From: JBKHBQ01 sp046542305
GTDB taxonomy: Bacteria; Bacteroidota; Bacteroidia; Bacteroidales; 4484-276
NCBI GenBank assembly: GCA_046542305.1
Contig: JBKHBQ010000229.1
Span: forward strand, 1 to 6,447
Length of the DNA: 6,447 nucleotides
Direction of reading: 5' to 3'
Shown: piece by piece, positions 1-6,349 of the stretch
Position numbering within the stretch: position 1 is the first letter of the stretch
How the letters are laid out: every line of letters starts with the position of its first letter
Made by a program: the position numbers and the translations under genes
Notes under the pieces: generated by a model
What the model saw: the letters and a program-made list of their open reading frames with translations, nothing else
What the model was told of the DNA's origin: nothing
Databases searched by the model: none

Positions 1-142
1 CTATCCAGTCCTCGAACTTCCCCGATTCATCACAGATCACGGTGTGATTAATTGCCATTATCTCGTTGATATGCAATTTTTGCGCTGAAGCGTAATAAAT
101 TCCGGTCAGCAGGTATATGAAGAGAAAACCGGTACTTTTCAT
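1..142 (-). CDS. Secreted lamin-tail-domain (LTD) protein, N-terminal fragment
   Basis: Reading the minus strand from the ATG at 142 gives 47 open codons before the window edge, so the 3' end is missing. The first 20 residues form a signal peptide: MKST, then a hydrophobic stretch (GFLFIYLLTGIYY), then a likely cleavage site ASA|QK. The mature start, LHINEIMAINHTVICDESG followed by KFEDWI, matches the opening of LTD domains, which typically begin INE(F/I)MASN...IxDExGxFxDWIELYN. LTD domains occur in large exported Bacteroidota proteins, often with CotH, endonuclease or C-terminal sorting domains, but nothing here shows which partner domain follows. The gene starts 63 bp after the sigma factor stop on the same strand, so read-through from that gene is possible. 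No clear ribosome binding site is seen, which is usual in this phylum. The signal peptide is clear, the LTD assignment is good, and the overall function is unknown. Confidence 0.75.
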   Translation of the reverse strand, partial: MKSTGFLFIYLLTGIYYASAQKLHINEIMAINHTVICDESGKFEDWI

Positions 143-205
143 CGATAAAGAAATTTTGATTGGATTCAAAGATAATCTTCTTTGCGGGGCAAAAAAAATA
201 TTCAA

Positions 206-1072
206 TCAGGAGGCCACCAATTGACGGAGCGATCTTGCCACGGCGGGGTTTTGGAGCTTTTTCATGGCATTGCTGCGAATTTGCCTTACCCGTTCTTCAG
301 AAATATTGAAATGGTAACCTATCGACTGCAGGCTCATGGGCAAGCCCGTATCGAGTCCGTAATTCAGGCTGATCACTTCGGCTTCCCGCCTGCTCAGGGT
401 GTTCAGCGCCCGGTCGATGGCATAACGTATCGAATTGCGCATCATTTTACTGTCGGGTTGGGGAGAGTTTTCATTGCCGATCATATCACCGATCACCAGT
501 TCTTCCGTTTGATCTGCCGGGGCGTCGAGTGAAATGGGATGAGCCGTCTGATCGGGATTGTTGTAGGTATCTTTCTCGCGGGCAGTCAGTTCGCCGGCAA
601 TTTCACTGGCATAGGGTTCGCGTTTGTATTCCTGCTGCAACTGGCTGATCTTGTTGTTTATCCTGCTGATGCTGTGCAGGCGGTTGGCGGGCAGCCTCAC
701 CACACGTGCATGCTCGCTAATGGCGCGGATAATGCTCTGGCGGATCCACCACACGGCATAGGTAATGAATTTGAACCCTTTTGTTTCGTCGAACCGATGG
801 GCCGCCTCGATAAGGCCGAGATTGCCCTCATTGATCAGATCGGCCAGACTTAATCCCTGGTGCTGGTATTTTTTGGCTACGGAAATCACAAATCGCAGGT
901 TGGAAGTGATCAAACGTGACAATGCATCCCTGTCGCCCTGCCGAATCCTGCGTGTCAATTCAATTTCATCTTCCGGATTTACCATTTCGAAACGGCAGAT
1001 GTCAGAAAAATATTTGTCGACGGATATTTGATTGCGATTGGTAAGTTCTTTTGAAATGACGAGTTTTCTCAT
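206..1072 (-). CDS. RNA polymerase sigma-70 factor, RpoD/SigA family (divergent Bacteroidota type)
   Basis: Directs core RNA polymerase to promoters. The product is 288 aa from the ATG at 1072. A TTG at 1081 in the same frame would add three residues, but MRKLVISKELTNRNQ aligns with the usual family start MRQLKITKxITNR, so the ATG is chosen. Region 1.2 spans about residues 14-50. Region 2 spans 52-122, with NLRFVISVAKKY, LINEGNLGLIEA and the -10-binding segment FITYAVWWIRQSI. Region 3 spans about 125-205 and region 4 about 217-273, with the helix-turn-helix ending EERVRQIRSNAMKKLQ. Region 1.1 is absent, as is normal for Bacteroidota primary-type sigma factors of about 287 aa. Several positions differ from the common housekeeping form: region 4.2 has NISEERVRQIRSN where LTRERVRQIKEKA is usual, and the linker around 163-185 is atypical. 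It could be the housekeeping sigma or a second paralogue; the divergence favours a paralogue, so no symbol is given. The LTD gene follows on the same strand. Confidence 0.93.
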   Translation of the reverse strand: MRKLVISKELTNRNQISVDKYFSDICRFEMVNPEDEIELTRRIRQGDRDALSRLITSNLRFVISVAKKYQHQGLSLADLINEGNLGLIEAAHRFDETKGFKFITYAVWWIRQSIIRAISEHARVVRLPANRLHSISRINNKISQLQQEYKREPYASEIAGELTAREKDTYNNPDQTAHPISLDAPADQTEELVIGDMIGNENSPQPDSKMMRNSIRYAIDRALNTLSRREAEVISLNYGLDTGLPMSLQSIGYHFNISEERVRQIRSNAMKKLQNPAVARSLRQLVAS

Positions 1073-1116
1073 ACTATTCAAGATTTAATATTCCTGTTAC
1101 AAAAGAAACCTAATAG

Positions 1117-1134
1117 GGTAAACTCAGTTTTACC
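1117..1134. repeat. Imperfect palindrome upstream of the sigma factor gene
   Basis: GGTAAACT (1117-1124) faces AGTTTTACC (1126-1134) across a single C. The arms are reverse complements except for one extra T. Read as RNA, it would form a 6-bp GGTAAA/TTTACC stem with a 6-nt loop. It lies 45-62 bp upstream of the sigma factor ATG, where a promoter -33 region or an operator would be expected. An operator for a dimeric regulator and a leader hairpin are both possible, and the sequence alone does not decide. No full TAnnTTTG promoter is present nearby; the closest -7-like strings on the minus strand are TTCTTTTG (1107-1100) and TAGGTTTC (1112-1105), each one base off. Confidence 0.45.
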
Positions 1135-1172
1135 TCATTATTAAGTTTATATTAATTAGCAGGGAAAGGCTG

Positions 1173-1200
1173 AAGAGAAAGGGGAAAAGGGGAAAGAGAA
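1173..1200. repeat. 28-nt perfect homopurine mirror repeat (H-DNA-type)
   Basis: On the plus strand, 1172-1205 is an unbroken run of 34 purines. Within it, 1173-1200 reads the same forwards and backwards on one strand, centred on AAAA at 1185-1188, with flanking GGGG blocks at 1181-1184 and 1189-1192. Homopurine mirror repeats of this kind can fold into intramolecular triplex DNA under negative supercoiling. The tract lies in the spacer between the HhH/barrel gene and the sigma factor gene. Any transcript reading through would carry it as a C/U-rich tract. A role in transcription is possible but is inference. The spacer holds no open reading frame of note. Confidence 0.8.
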
Positions 1201-1245
1201 AAGGGTGAATCGTAAAATCTTGAAGGTTGTGGAAATTGCAAGAAG

Positions 1246-3342
1246 TTAAAACTTCACCCTGATCTGGATTTTTATTTCAGATTTTGTTTTAGCATGGATT
1301 TCGGATAATCCACTGCCGATGGTTTTTTGGTTGCTGTAAAAGGTTTGGGCAAATCTGATCCAGGCATCGAGAAATGCTGTCGCTTCATATTTCAGCAGCA
1401 CATAAAACCTGCTTCCCTGGTAGTAATAAGCAGGAATGGAAAAGGCGTAAAGCACGTCGTTTTCATAGGCATAAATGCGGGCGTCGTAAGTTTCGGTATC
1501 GAAAAGGGCATAGCGCAGCGAAAGATCCCAGGGGCTGTTTTCGGGACGGAACAGCACATCCTGGTAGATAAGGAACCCGGTGGATGCCTCACCCCCGCCC
1601 TGACGATAGCTGTTGATCTCCACCCTGTTTTTCAGCACCATCGACGGCGACACTGCCATGGCTGCGTTCAGCCTGAAACTGCGGCGGCAGATTTCTTTAA
1701 CCACAGGCATGGCATTTTCTGAAGCAAAGTTTTGAGCCTTCACTTCGGAACGATGCCGGAAGTAAATTTCCAGGTCGCGGGAAGGGAAAAAACTCAGTTG
1801 CCCCATGTATTCATGACCCGAGGAGGGCTGATCCACCCGGTACCTTATCCATGGAAAAGCAAAGAAATCGGCGTATCCGTAAAAGCTCCAGTAACGGTGA
1901 AGCTCCAGCCGGATACCCGAATAAATTCCCCGCTCGCCCTGATTGCGGCTGCCTTCGCCAAAAGCATTGCTGAAAAGGTTCTGGTATTTTAAACCATAAT
2001 CGCGGTAAAGCATCGCCAGTGAAACCCGCGGGTGCAATATAGCCTGGGTTCCCACAACAAATGCGCGCCCGCCGTTGGCACTGCCCGATGCTTCGCCGAA
2101 AAAATTGAACCGCCCGGCCAGGTAATTGAGATCAACGCCGTAATTCAGGTTTTGTGTACCACTAAAATAAAACTTTTGGTAGAGCTGTTCATTTTCCTGA
2201 ATGGTACTTCCGAAAACGGTTTTGTATGCGGTTGCACCAATCTTCATCCTATTTTTGCGGTATTCGGCGTGACCTCCAAAAACCTGCTCCCGGATGGCAT
2301 GTTTATCCACGAGTTCGGCATACGTCCGGTGATAACCGGTTTGCTGAAGCGAAGTCACAAAGAGGATTTCCTGATCCACGGTATCGCGTTCACCGACATT
2401 GGCATCAATCATTTTTGATGAATAAAATCCGGTGAAGCAGAAATTTCCTATAGCTGCGGTGGCTGCGCTGCCCCGCATAAACAGGTTTTCGTTGGCAGAG
2501 GTATTGGGACGAATGCCCTGCCGGCTGCGCACCACCGAAACGGCGTCTGACGATTTTCCGAAAGCCAGCCCCGACCACAGCGTCAAACCCTGACCAAATT
2601 CAACATGATAATCACCAATCACCAGTTCCTTTATTACGCCCAGATCAGCGATCCAGGCAAAGCCCGAATAAAAATCAAACCCATTTGGCTGCGATCCGGT
2701 GAAGAATTCCTCGCCGGCATCCTTATCGGCGGTAAGCCCCAGCCGGAGTTTGTCGAAAAAACGATAACCATACCTGAGATACACGCTGCCGGGGCTGCCC
2801 AGGTAATAGCTGTTGGGATTTTTCTGTTTTGCCGAATCACTGAGACCGGCGTATCCGGCCTGCTGCTCTATAATCCGGCCATACCTCAGAAACAAATCGT
2901 GCCTGCCGTATTTCAAGGCATCGGCTATGCTAAATCTCCGGGTCTCTTCCTTAGGCTCCAGGTTCACAAAGGGCCGCATCAGTTCGATGGTTTCGCGGTC
3001 GAATCCTTCCACAGCCAGCAACTCGTAAATGCTGAGCAAATCGCCATAGCTGTTTCTGTAGCCGATCAGTTTTTGGATTTGAAATTCAGAAAGAAAAAAC
3101 AACCGGCTCAATTCATCATACCCTGCGTTGTTAAGCGAGAGAGGTTGTTCGAGCAGCACATACAGCCCCTCCACAAGATCGCTGTAATCCAGCTCGGCTT
3201 CCGTGCGCTCGGCAAGATTTTCGATTTTGCTGATGAGTTGCTCCCTTTCCTTCAGGCTCAGTTGTGGTTGTTGCGCAAAAATGAAGGTTCCCGCCACAAT
3301 CAGCGGCATCAAAAGCAGGATATGTTTTCTGTGCGGCTTCAC
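1246..3342 (-). CDS. Exported helix-hairpin-helix / outer-membrane beta-barrel-like protein
   Basis: The 698-aa product starts at a GTG (3342) 10 bp after the stop of the upstream barrel gene. The GTG is preferred because it gives a complete signal peptide: MKPHRKH, hydrophobic LLLMPLIVAGTFIF, cleavage at A|QQ. The next in-frame ATG, at codon 12, would destroy it. Residues 67-127 resemble the paired helix-hairpin-helix repeats of ComEA: LSLNNAGYDELSRL, then IGYRNSYGDLLSIYELLAVE, then GFDRETIELMRPFV. The first hairpin lacks the usual glycines (FFLSE instead of LPGIG) and the second keeps one (VEGFD), so DNA binding is uncertain. Residues from about 140 to the end are rich in alternating aromatic and polar residues with Gly/Asn/Asp turns. 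The protein ends in IQIRVKF, and a terminal Phe is typical of BAM-inserted barrels. Similar-length proteins of unknown function are common in Bacteroidota. Outer-membrane location is likely; substrate and role are unknown. Confidence 0.82.
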   Translation of the reverse strand: MKPHRKHILLLMPLIVAGTFIFAQQPQLSLKEREQLISKIENLAERTEAELDYSDLVEGLYVLLEQPLSLNNAGYDELSRLFFLSEFQIQKLIGYRNSYGDLLSIYELLAVEGFDRETIELMRPFVNLEPKEETRRFSIADALKYGRHDLFLRYGRIIEQQAGYAGLSDSAKQKNPNSYYLGSPGSVYLRYGYRFFDKLRLGLTADKDAGEEFFTGSQPNGFDFYSGFAWIADLGVIKELVIGDYHVEFGQGLTLWSGLAFGKSSDAVSVVRSRQGIRPNTSANENLFMRGSAATAAIGNFCFTGFYSSKMIDANVGERDTVDQEILFVTSLQQTGYHRTYAELVDKHAIREQVFGGHAEYRKNRMKIGATAYKTVFGSTIQENEQLYQKFYFSGTQNLNYGVDLNYLAGRFNFFGEASGSANGGRAFVVGTQAILHPRVSLAMLYRDYGLKYQNLFSNAFGEGSRNQGERGIYSGIRLELHRYWSFYGYADFFAFPWIRYRVDQPSSGHEYMGQLSFFPSRDLEIYFRHRSEVKAQNFASENAMPVVKEICRRSFRLNAAMAVSPSMVLKNRVEINSYRQGGGEASTGFLIYQDVLFRPENSPWDLSLRYALFDTETYDARIYAYENDVLYAFSIPAYYYQGSRFYVLLKYEATAFLDAWIRFAQTFYSNQKTIGSGLSEIHAKTKSEIKIQIRVKF

Positions 3343-3352
3343 AGCCTGTTGA

Positions 3353-4171
3353 TTATTTAAATTGGTAGATCATCGAAACCTGTGGAGAGAAACCGAGCAC
3401 CTGGTGAAAGTTGGAGGAAAAATCAATTTTTAGTTTTTCGAAATTCAAACCGAATCCAAAAGCCCAGGTTCCCGGATTGGTGGAAATTCCGCCACGGACA
3501 TACACTGCCTCCACGATCCGGTACTCAATGCCCATTTTAAGTACCGGATCGTATTCCGTATCTTTTTCCACCTCAGCCGTTACCAGCGTCTTGTCATCGA
3601 ATCGGTATGCCGCACCGAGCCTGAAGATCGCAGGAAGGCGCTCATCATTATAATCGGCAATGGCGCTGTGCAACGGGTTAAATACATGCGCTCCCAGGCT
3701 CAGGTTTTCGGTGATGTTCGAAAGCACCCCCAATTCGAAAGTGGCCACACCTTTCTGGCCGTAGTCATTACCGATGGTCACCATCAGGTAATCGAGTTGC
3801 AGCCCGATGGCCAGCACCTTGCCGAAGCTGCGGGCATAAGCCAGGCCAAATTTGCTCTCGTTGTATTTGGGATAACCGAAGTAGGAGATTTTCGCACCGA
3901 GGGTCCCGGAATTGGTGGGCAGGATAAAGCCTCCGGATTTCAGGCTGAGCTCCTTAACCAGAAACCGGTTTTCGAAATAAAATCCTGCGGACATGTGGGG
4001 GTAAAAGGCCAGTCCGGCCTGGTTGTTTTGCAGCGACCAGAAATCCGACAGCGCCACAGAGGCATGCGCCATGGCTGCCGAACGACCGCCTTCGGGAATA
4101 TTTCCATTGCCTGCACTAAGCGCTAACGGGAAAACCACAAACAACCACCACGGGGTAAATATACGGGTCAT
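3353..4171 (-). CDS. PorV/FadL-like outer-membrane beta-barrel protein
   Basis: The product is 272 aa from the ATG at 4171. A TTG at 4198 would add nine residues ahead of the signal peptide and is less likely. The N-terminus MTRIFTPWWLFVVFPLALSAG is a signal peptide. It is followed by GGRSAAMAHASVALSD and NNQAGLAF, at about residues 28-55. This resembles the start of PorV/PorQ and FadL-related barrels, which usually read GARSxGMGGAxVALSDDxxAxxxNPAGLA. The rest is a series of amphipathic beta strands with Gly- and Asn-rich turns, ending in SMIYQFK. PorV itself acts in type IX secretion, but this protein is shorter and no other secretion genes are in view, so a T9SS role is not claimed. It ends 10 bp before the GTG of the HhH/barrel gene, so the two are probably one operon. 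They may sit in the same membrane and work together. Confidence 0.8.
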   Translation of the reverse strand: MTRIFTPWWLFVVFPLALSAGNGNIPEGGRSAAMAHASVALSDFWSLQNNQAGLAFYPHMSAGFYFENRFLVKELSLKSGGFILPTNSGTLGAKISYFGYPKYNESKFGLAYARSFGKVLAIGLQLDYLMVTIGNDYGQKGVATFELGVLSNITENLSLGAHVFNPLHSAIADYNDERLPAIFRLGAAYRFDDKTLVTAEVEKDTEYDPVLKMGIEYRIVEAVYVRGGISTNPGTWAFGFGLNFEKLKIDFSSNFHQVLGFSPQVSMIYQFK

Positions 4172-4187
4172 CTGAAAAAGCTTTACC

Positions 4188-4220
4188 CGAAAATACAAAA
4201 TTTTTTATTGCACAGCCAAA
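4188..4220 (-). promoter_or_regulatory. Candidate Bacteroidota-type promoter for the barrel operon
   Basis: On the minus strand, TTTG (4220-4217) lies 21 bp upstream of TATTTTCG (4195-4188). The Bacteroidota pattern is TTTG, a 17-23-bp spacer, then TAnnTTTG; the -7 element here has one mismatch. Transcription would begin just ahead of the ATG at 4171, giving a very short leader. The AT-rich surroundings raise the chance of a false match. Confidence 0.35.
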
Positions 4221-4227
4221 TAAGCAG

Positions 4228-4255
4228 AAAAAAAACGCTGAACATTCAGGTTAGC
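4228..4255 (-). terminator. Weak terminator-like hairpin with T8 after the lipid kinase gene
   Basis: On the minus strand, GCTAA (4255-4251) can pair with TTCAGC (4242-4237) with one bulged base. An alternative is a CTGA/TCAG stem inside it. Either is followed at once by a run of eight T (4235-4228). The stem is short and overlaps the kinase stop codon. If it works, it would separate the kinase transcript from the barrel operon, which fits the candidate promoter just downstream. Confidence 0.3.
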
Positions 4256-5177
4256 AACGAATTTGTACTGCTTTGGGAACCACCTCCAGATCGATCTTAC
4301 CTGTTTCCCCGACGAATTCTCCGTCCACCTGAAGCAACTGGTCCTTCATAAAACTGATTTCGGCTTTTCTGCATGAGATAACTTCGAGGTCGTCGGGATT
4401 GTAAGCGGGGTCGTCGGTGATGATGGAGGTAATGGCATTAATCAGCATCATCAGGTTCAGGCTTTTAACGATGCATAGTTCCACCATGCCGTCGTCGAGC
4501 CTGCCCTTTTGATTGATGATGGCGCCAGTGCCATACCTTCGGGCATTTGCCATCACAATCATGTAAGCCTTTCCCGTGAAAGATTTTTTTTCTGTTTTGA
4601 TACGGTATTTAAATTGTTCCTGCTCCGGGGCTTCTTTCAGAATCTGTTTGGCATAACCCAACAATCCCCGCCGGTCATCCTCATCATAACCTTTCACGAT
4701 GCGGGCATTGAGTCCGGCATCACTCAGGTGCAGCGAATAGCGGTCGTTCACCCTTACCAGGTCGATAGATTTGACGCGTCCGCGTGAAATCAGCTCCCAG
4801 CACTGCTCGAGATTTTCGCGTTGTGCGGCTTCGGTGAGCCCCTTCACCTGCGGGATATCCAACTCTACAGCCATTCCGTTGGCCGATCCTGATGGGATCA
4901 GAGCAATATGCTGGTCTTTTTCCCTGAACAGTCTGGCCAGCATCATCAGGGTTCCGTCGCCCCCGACAGCCACCACCACCTCCGGATCATGCTTTTCAAC
5001 CAGACTGAGAATCTCCTGCTCATCATTTTCACCCGTGGTTTTTAAAAGCTCAAAAATAAAGCCTTCCGACTTGGATCTTTCGAGGATAAAATCCAGAATC
5101 ATTTGCTTATCTATACCTCCCGAAATGGGGTTCACTACGAAGAGGTAAATGGTTTTATCGTTTGCCCGCTTAGTCAT
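4251..5177 (-). CDS. Diacylglycerol kinase-family lipid kinase (YegS/DgkB-like)
   Basis: A predicted cytosolic or membrane-peripheral kinase that transfers phosphate from ATP to diacylglycerol or a related lipid. The 308-aa length is normal for the family. The nucleotide-binding domain shows VVNPISGG at 14-21, VVAVGGDGTLMML at 68-80 with the signature GGDGT at 72-76, and IPSGSANGMA at 94-103. The last is usually P(L/S)GT/SGN, so one glycine is replaced by alanine. The C-terminal beta domain shows GTGAIINQKGRLDDGMVEL at 216-234 and LQVDGE at 282-287; in this family the acidic residues of these two segments serve metal binding and catalysis. No membrane segment or signal peptide is seen. The ATG at 5177 is the only sensible start. 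It is divergent from the APP1-like phosphatase gene across 91 bp, and the two families catalyse opposite reactions. Sphingoid bases or other lipids are alternative substrates; the exact lipid cannot be read from sequence. Confidence 0.9.
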   Translation of the reverse strand: MTKRANDKTIYLFVVNPISGGIDKQMILDFILERSKSEGFIFELLKTTGENDEQEILSLVEKHDPEVVVAVGGDGTLMMLARLFREKDQHIALIPSGSANGMAVELDIPQVKGLTEAAQRENLEQCWELISRGRVKSIDLVRVNDRYSLHLSDAGLNARIVKGYDEDDRRGLLGYAKQILKEAPEQEQFKYRIKTEKKSFTGKAYMIVMANARRYGTGAIINQKGRLDDGMVELCIVKSLNLMMLINAITSIITDDPAYNPDDLEVISCRKAEISFMKDQLLQVDGEFVGETGKIDLEVVPKAVQIRC

Positions 5178-5199
5178 TTTATGAAGTTTTAAGAACTTA

Positions 5200-5207
5200 C
5201 AAAAGTA
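5200..5207 (-). promoter_or_regulatory. -7 element of the lipid kinase promoter
   Basis: The minus strand reads TACTTTTG from 5207 to 5200, an exact match to the Bacteroidota -7 consensus TAnnTTTG. It is 22 bp upstream of the kinase ATG. No TTTG is found at the expected -33 distance, so it is supported by the -7 match and position only. The identical octamer precedes the tRNA-Pro gene. Confidence 0.5.
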
Positions 5208-5268
5208 AAAAGTTGATTATTACTGTTGTTTTAATTACTCATTGCCTGTAAACCAATTATAATAACAA

Positions 5269-6177
5269 ATGGAAAAAGAAATTGTATCGTACAGCGGATT
5301 TGGTAATGATGAAAAGATTCATGTGGCCGGGCATGCCTTTAAAAGCTACAGCCTGGGCAACGTTAAAAAAAGCCAGCGCCGGCTGCGCAATTTTCTGCAG
5401 ATGATCCGGCGTTACCGGCTCGTTCCGCTCAAAAACCACGACATTGAAGTACATATAAACGGCACTGTACAAACCCTGACCACCAATAGTAAGGGATTTT
5501 TCTCAGGATTGTTCAAGCACCAGTATAAAAAACAGGGCTGGCAGAATTACACCTTGAAATTTCCTGATGGAACTAAAACCTTCGATGGCAAATACCTGCT
5601 GGTAAAACATGATGATGTAGGCGTTATCTCCGACATCGACGATACCGTGATTGTATCGCATGCCACACATTTCTGGAAAAAGGTGGCGCTGATGCTGCTT
5701 AAAAACGCTTATTCCCGTAAAACCATCCCCAACATCAAGGAGTTTTACCGCAAGATCAAGGAGCTGAACGAAGAAAAACTTCCTGACGAGTTTTTTTACG
5801 TATCCAACAGCGAATGGAACCTTTTCGATATGCTGCGTGTTATCTTCAGCATACACCAGCTCCCCGACGGCATATTCATGCTCAACGATCTGAAGATCGG
5901 GCTCTGGGAACTGCTTAAATCCGGCGGCACCCACTCCGACCACAAGATCAATTCCATCCGTTTTCTGCTCAACTTTTATCCCCACAAAAAATTCATCCTC
6001 ATTGGCGATAACGGGCAGAAAGACATGACGATCTACACCGAGATCTGCCAGCGTTTCCCCGACCGCGTGCAGGGCGTCATTATCCGCATCATCAAACGCA
6101 AGGGCATGGAAGAATACCAAAAATTCCAAAAGCGCATCGAGGGCTTGCAGATTCCGGTAGGGTATCTGGGAGAGTAA
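5269..6177 (+). CDS. APP1-type (DUF2183) phosphatidate phosphatase-like HAD protein
   Basis: The 302-aa product matches the conserved catalytic domain of yeast App1, an Mg-dependent phosphatidate phosphatase of the HAD superfamily that converts phosphatidate to diacylglycerol. HAD motif I is GVISDIDDTV (118-127), with DIDDT at 122-126, where the first Asp would be the nucleophile. Motif II is YVSNSEWNLFDML (177-189). The motif III lysine probably lies in THSDHKINSIRFLL (221-234). Motif IV is KFILIGDNGQKD (241-252). The N-terminal 110 residues are predicted beta-rich, with VSYSGFGNDEKIHVAGHAF at the start, as in bacterial DUF2183 proteins. No signal peptide or membrane helix is visible, so it is probably cytosolic. 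The start is the ATG at 5269, preceded by A-rich sequence and no clear Shine-Dalgarno. The weak TACTGTTG at 5221-5228 is one base off the -7 consensus. All catalytic motifs are intact. Activity on phosphatidate is inferred from the family; other phospholipid substrates are possible. Confidence 0.9.
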   Translation: MEKEIVSYSGFGNDEKIHVAGHAFKSYSLGNVKKSQRRLRNFLQMIRRYRLVPLKNHDIEVHINGTVQTLTTNSKGFFSGLFKHQYKKQGWQNYTLKFPDGTKTFDGKYLLVKHDDVGVISDIDDTVIVSHATHFWKKVALMLLKNAYSRKTIPNIKEFYRKIKELNEEKLPDEFFYVSNSEWNLFDMLRVIFSIHQLPDGIFMLNDLKIGLWELLKSGGTHSDHKINSIRFLLNFYPHKKFILIGDNGQKDMTIYTEICQRFPDRVQGVIIRIIKRKGMEEYQKFQKRIEGLQIPVGYLGE

Positions 6178-6303
6178 GCAAAGCTTAAAGCAATCCTTTT
6201 CAACAAAGGCAGGTTCTGCGGTAAAGTACCACCCCTTTTTCAAATAGAAATTCCGATCGTATTCGTTATCAGTAAATCAATTCAACTTTTCGAAAGAAAA
6301 AAA

Positions 6304-6335
6304 TTCTTTCATTTTCTGAAAGTTTCTTACTTTTG
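6304..6335 (+). promoter_or_regulatory. Promoter of tRNA-Pro
   Basis: TACTTTTG at 6328-6335 exactly matches the Bacteroidota -7 consensus TAnnTTTG and ends 14 bp before the mature tRNA 5' end. At the -33 distance only an imperfect TTTC (6307-6310) is present, 17 bp upstream. It lies in the 3' arm of an AT-rich inverted repeat, GAAAGAA (6292-6298) and TTCTTTC (6304-6310), whose function is unclear. The rest of the 172-bp spacer after the phosphatase gene holds no gene that I can support. Confidence 0.6.
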
Positions 6336-6349
6336 CAGTCTGAAATAAA

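Noticed and set aside
182..853. Two plus-strand open frames opposite the sigma factor gene
   Set aside because: The conserved sigma regions on the minus strand explain the whole stretch; the plus-strand products show no family resemblance.
1242..1255. Inverted repeat GAAGTT/AACTTC over the stop codon of the HhH/barrel gene
   Set aside because: The loop is only two bases in the full form, the stem is AT-rich, and no T-run follows, so a terminator is not supported.
2605..3360. Open frame of 251 codons on the plus strand opposite the HhH/barrel gene
   Set aside because: Antisense shadow of a gene with a clear signal peptide and family match. No domain or start signal of its own.
3353..4171. 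Reading the barrel gene as a type IX secretion component (PorV)
   Set aside because: Only the N-terminal pattern resembles PorV/PorQ; the protein is shorter and no other secretion gene is present, so only the broad barrel family is claimed.
6195..6240. Small hairpins CCTTT/AAAGG and GGTA/TACC, with TTTTT at 6236-6240, after the phosphatase gene
   Set aside because: The stems are four to five bp and the T-run is separated from the second hairpin by five bases; too weak to call a terminator.
5503..6243. Long open frame of 246 codons on the minus strand opposite the APP1-like gene
   Set aside because: It is fully antisense to a gene with intact catalytic motifs. Its protein has no recognisable domain, and its composition is what the reverse frame of that gene would give.
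6292..6310. AT-rich inverted repeat GAAAGAA/TTCTTTC upstream of the tRNA
   Set aside because: Seven bp with low GC in an A/T-rich spacer, easily reached by chance. Kept only as a remark under the tRNA promoter.
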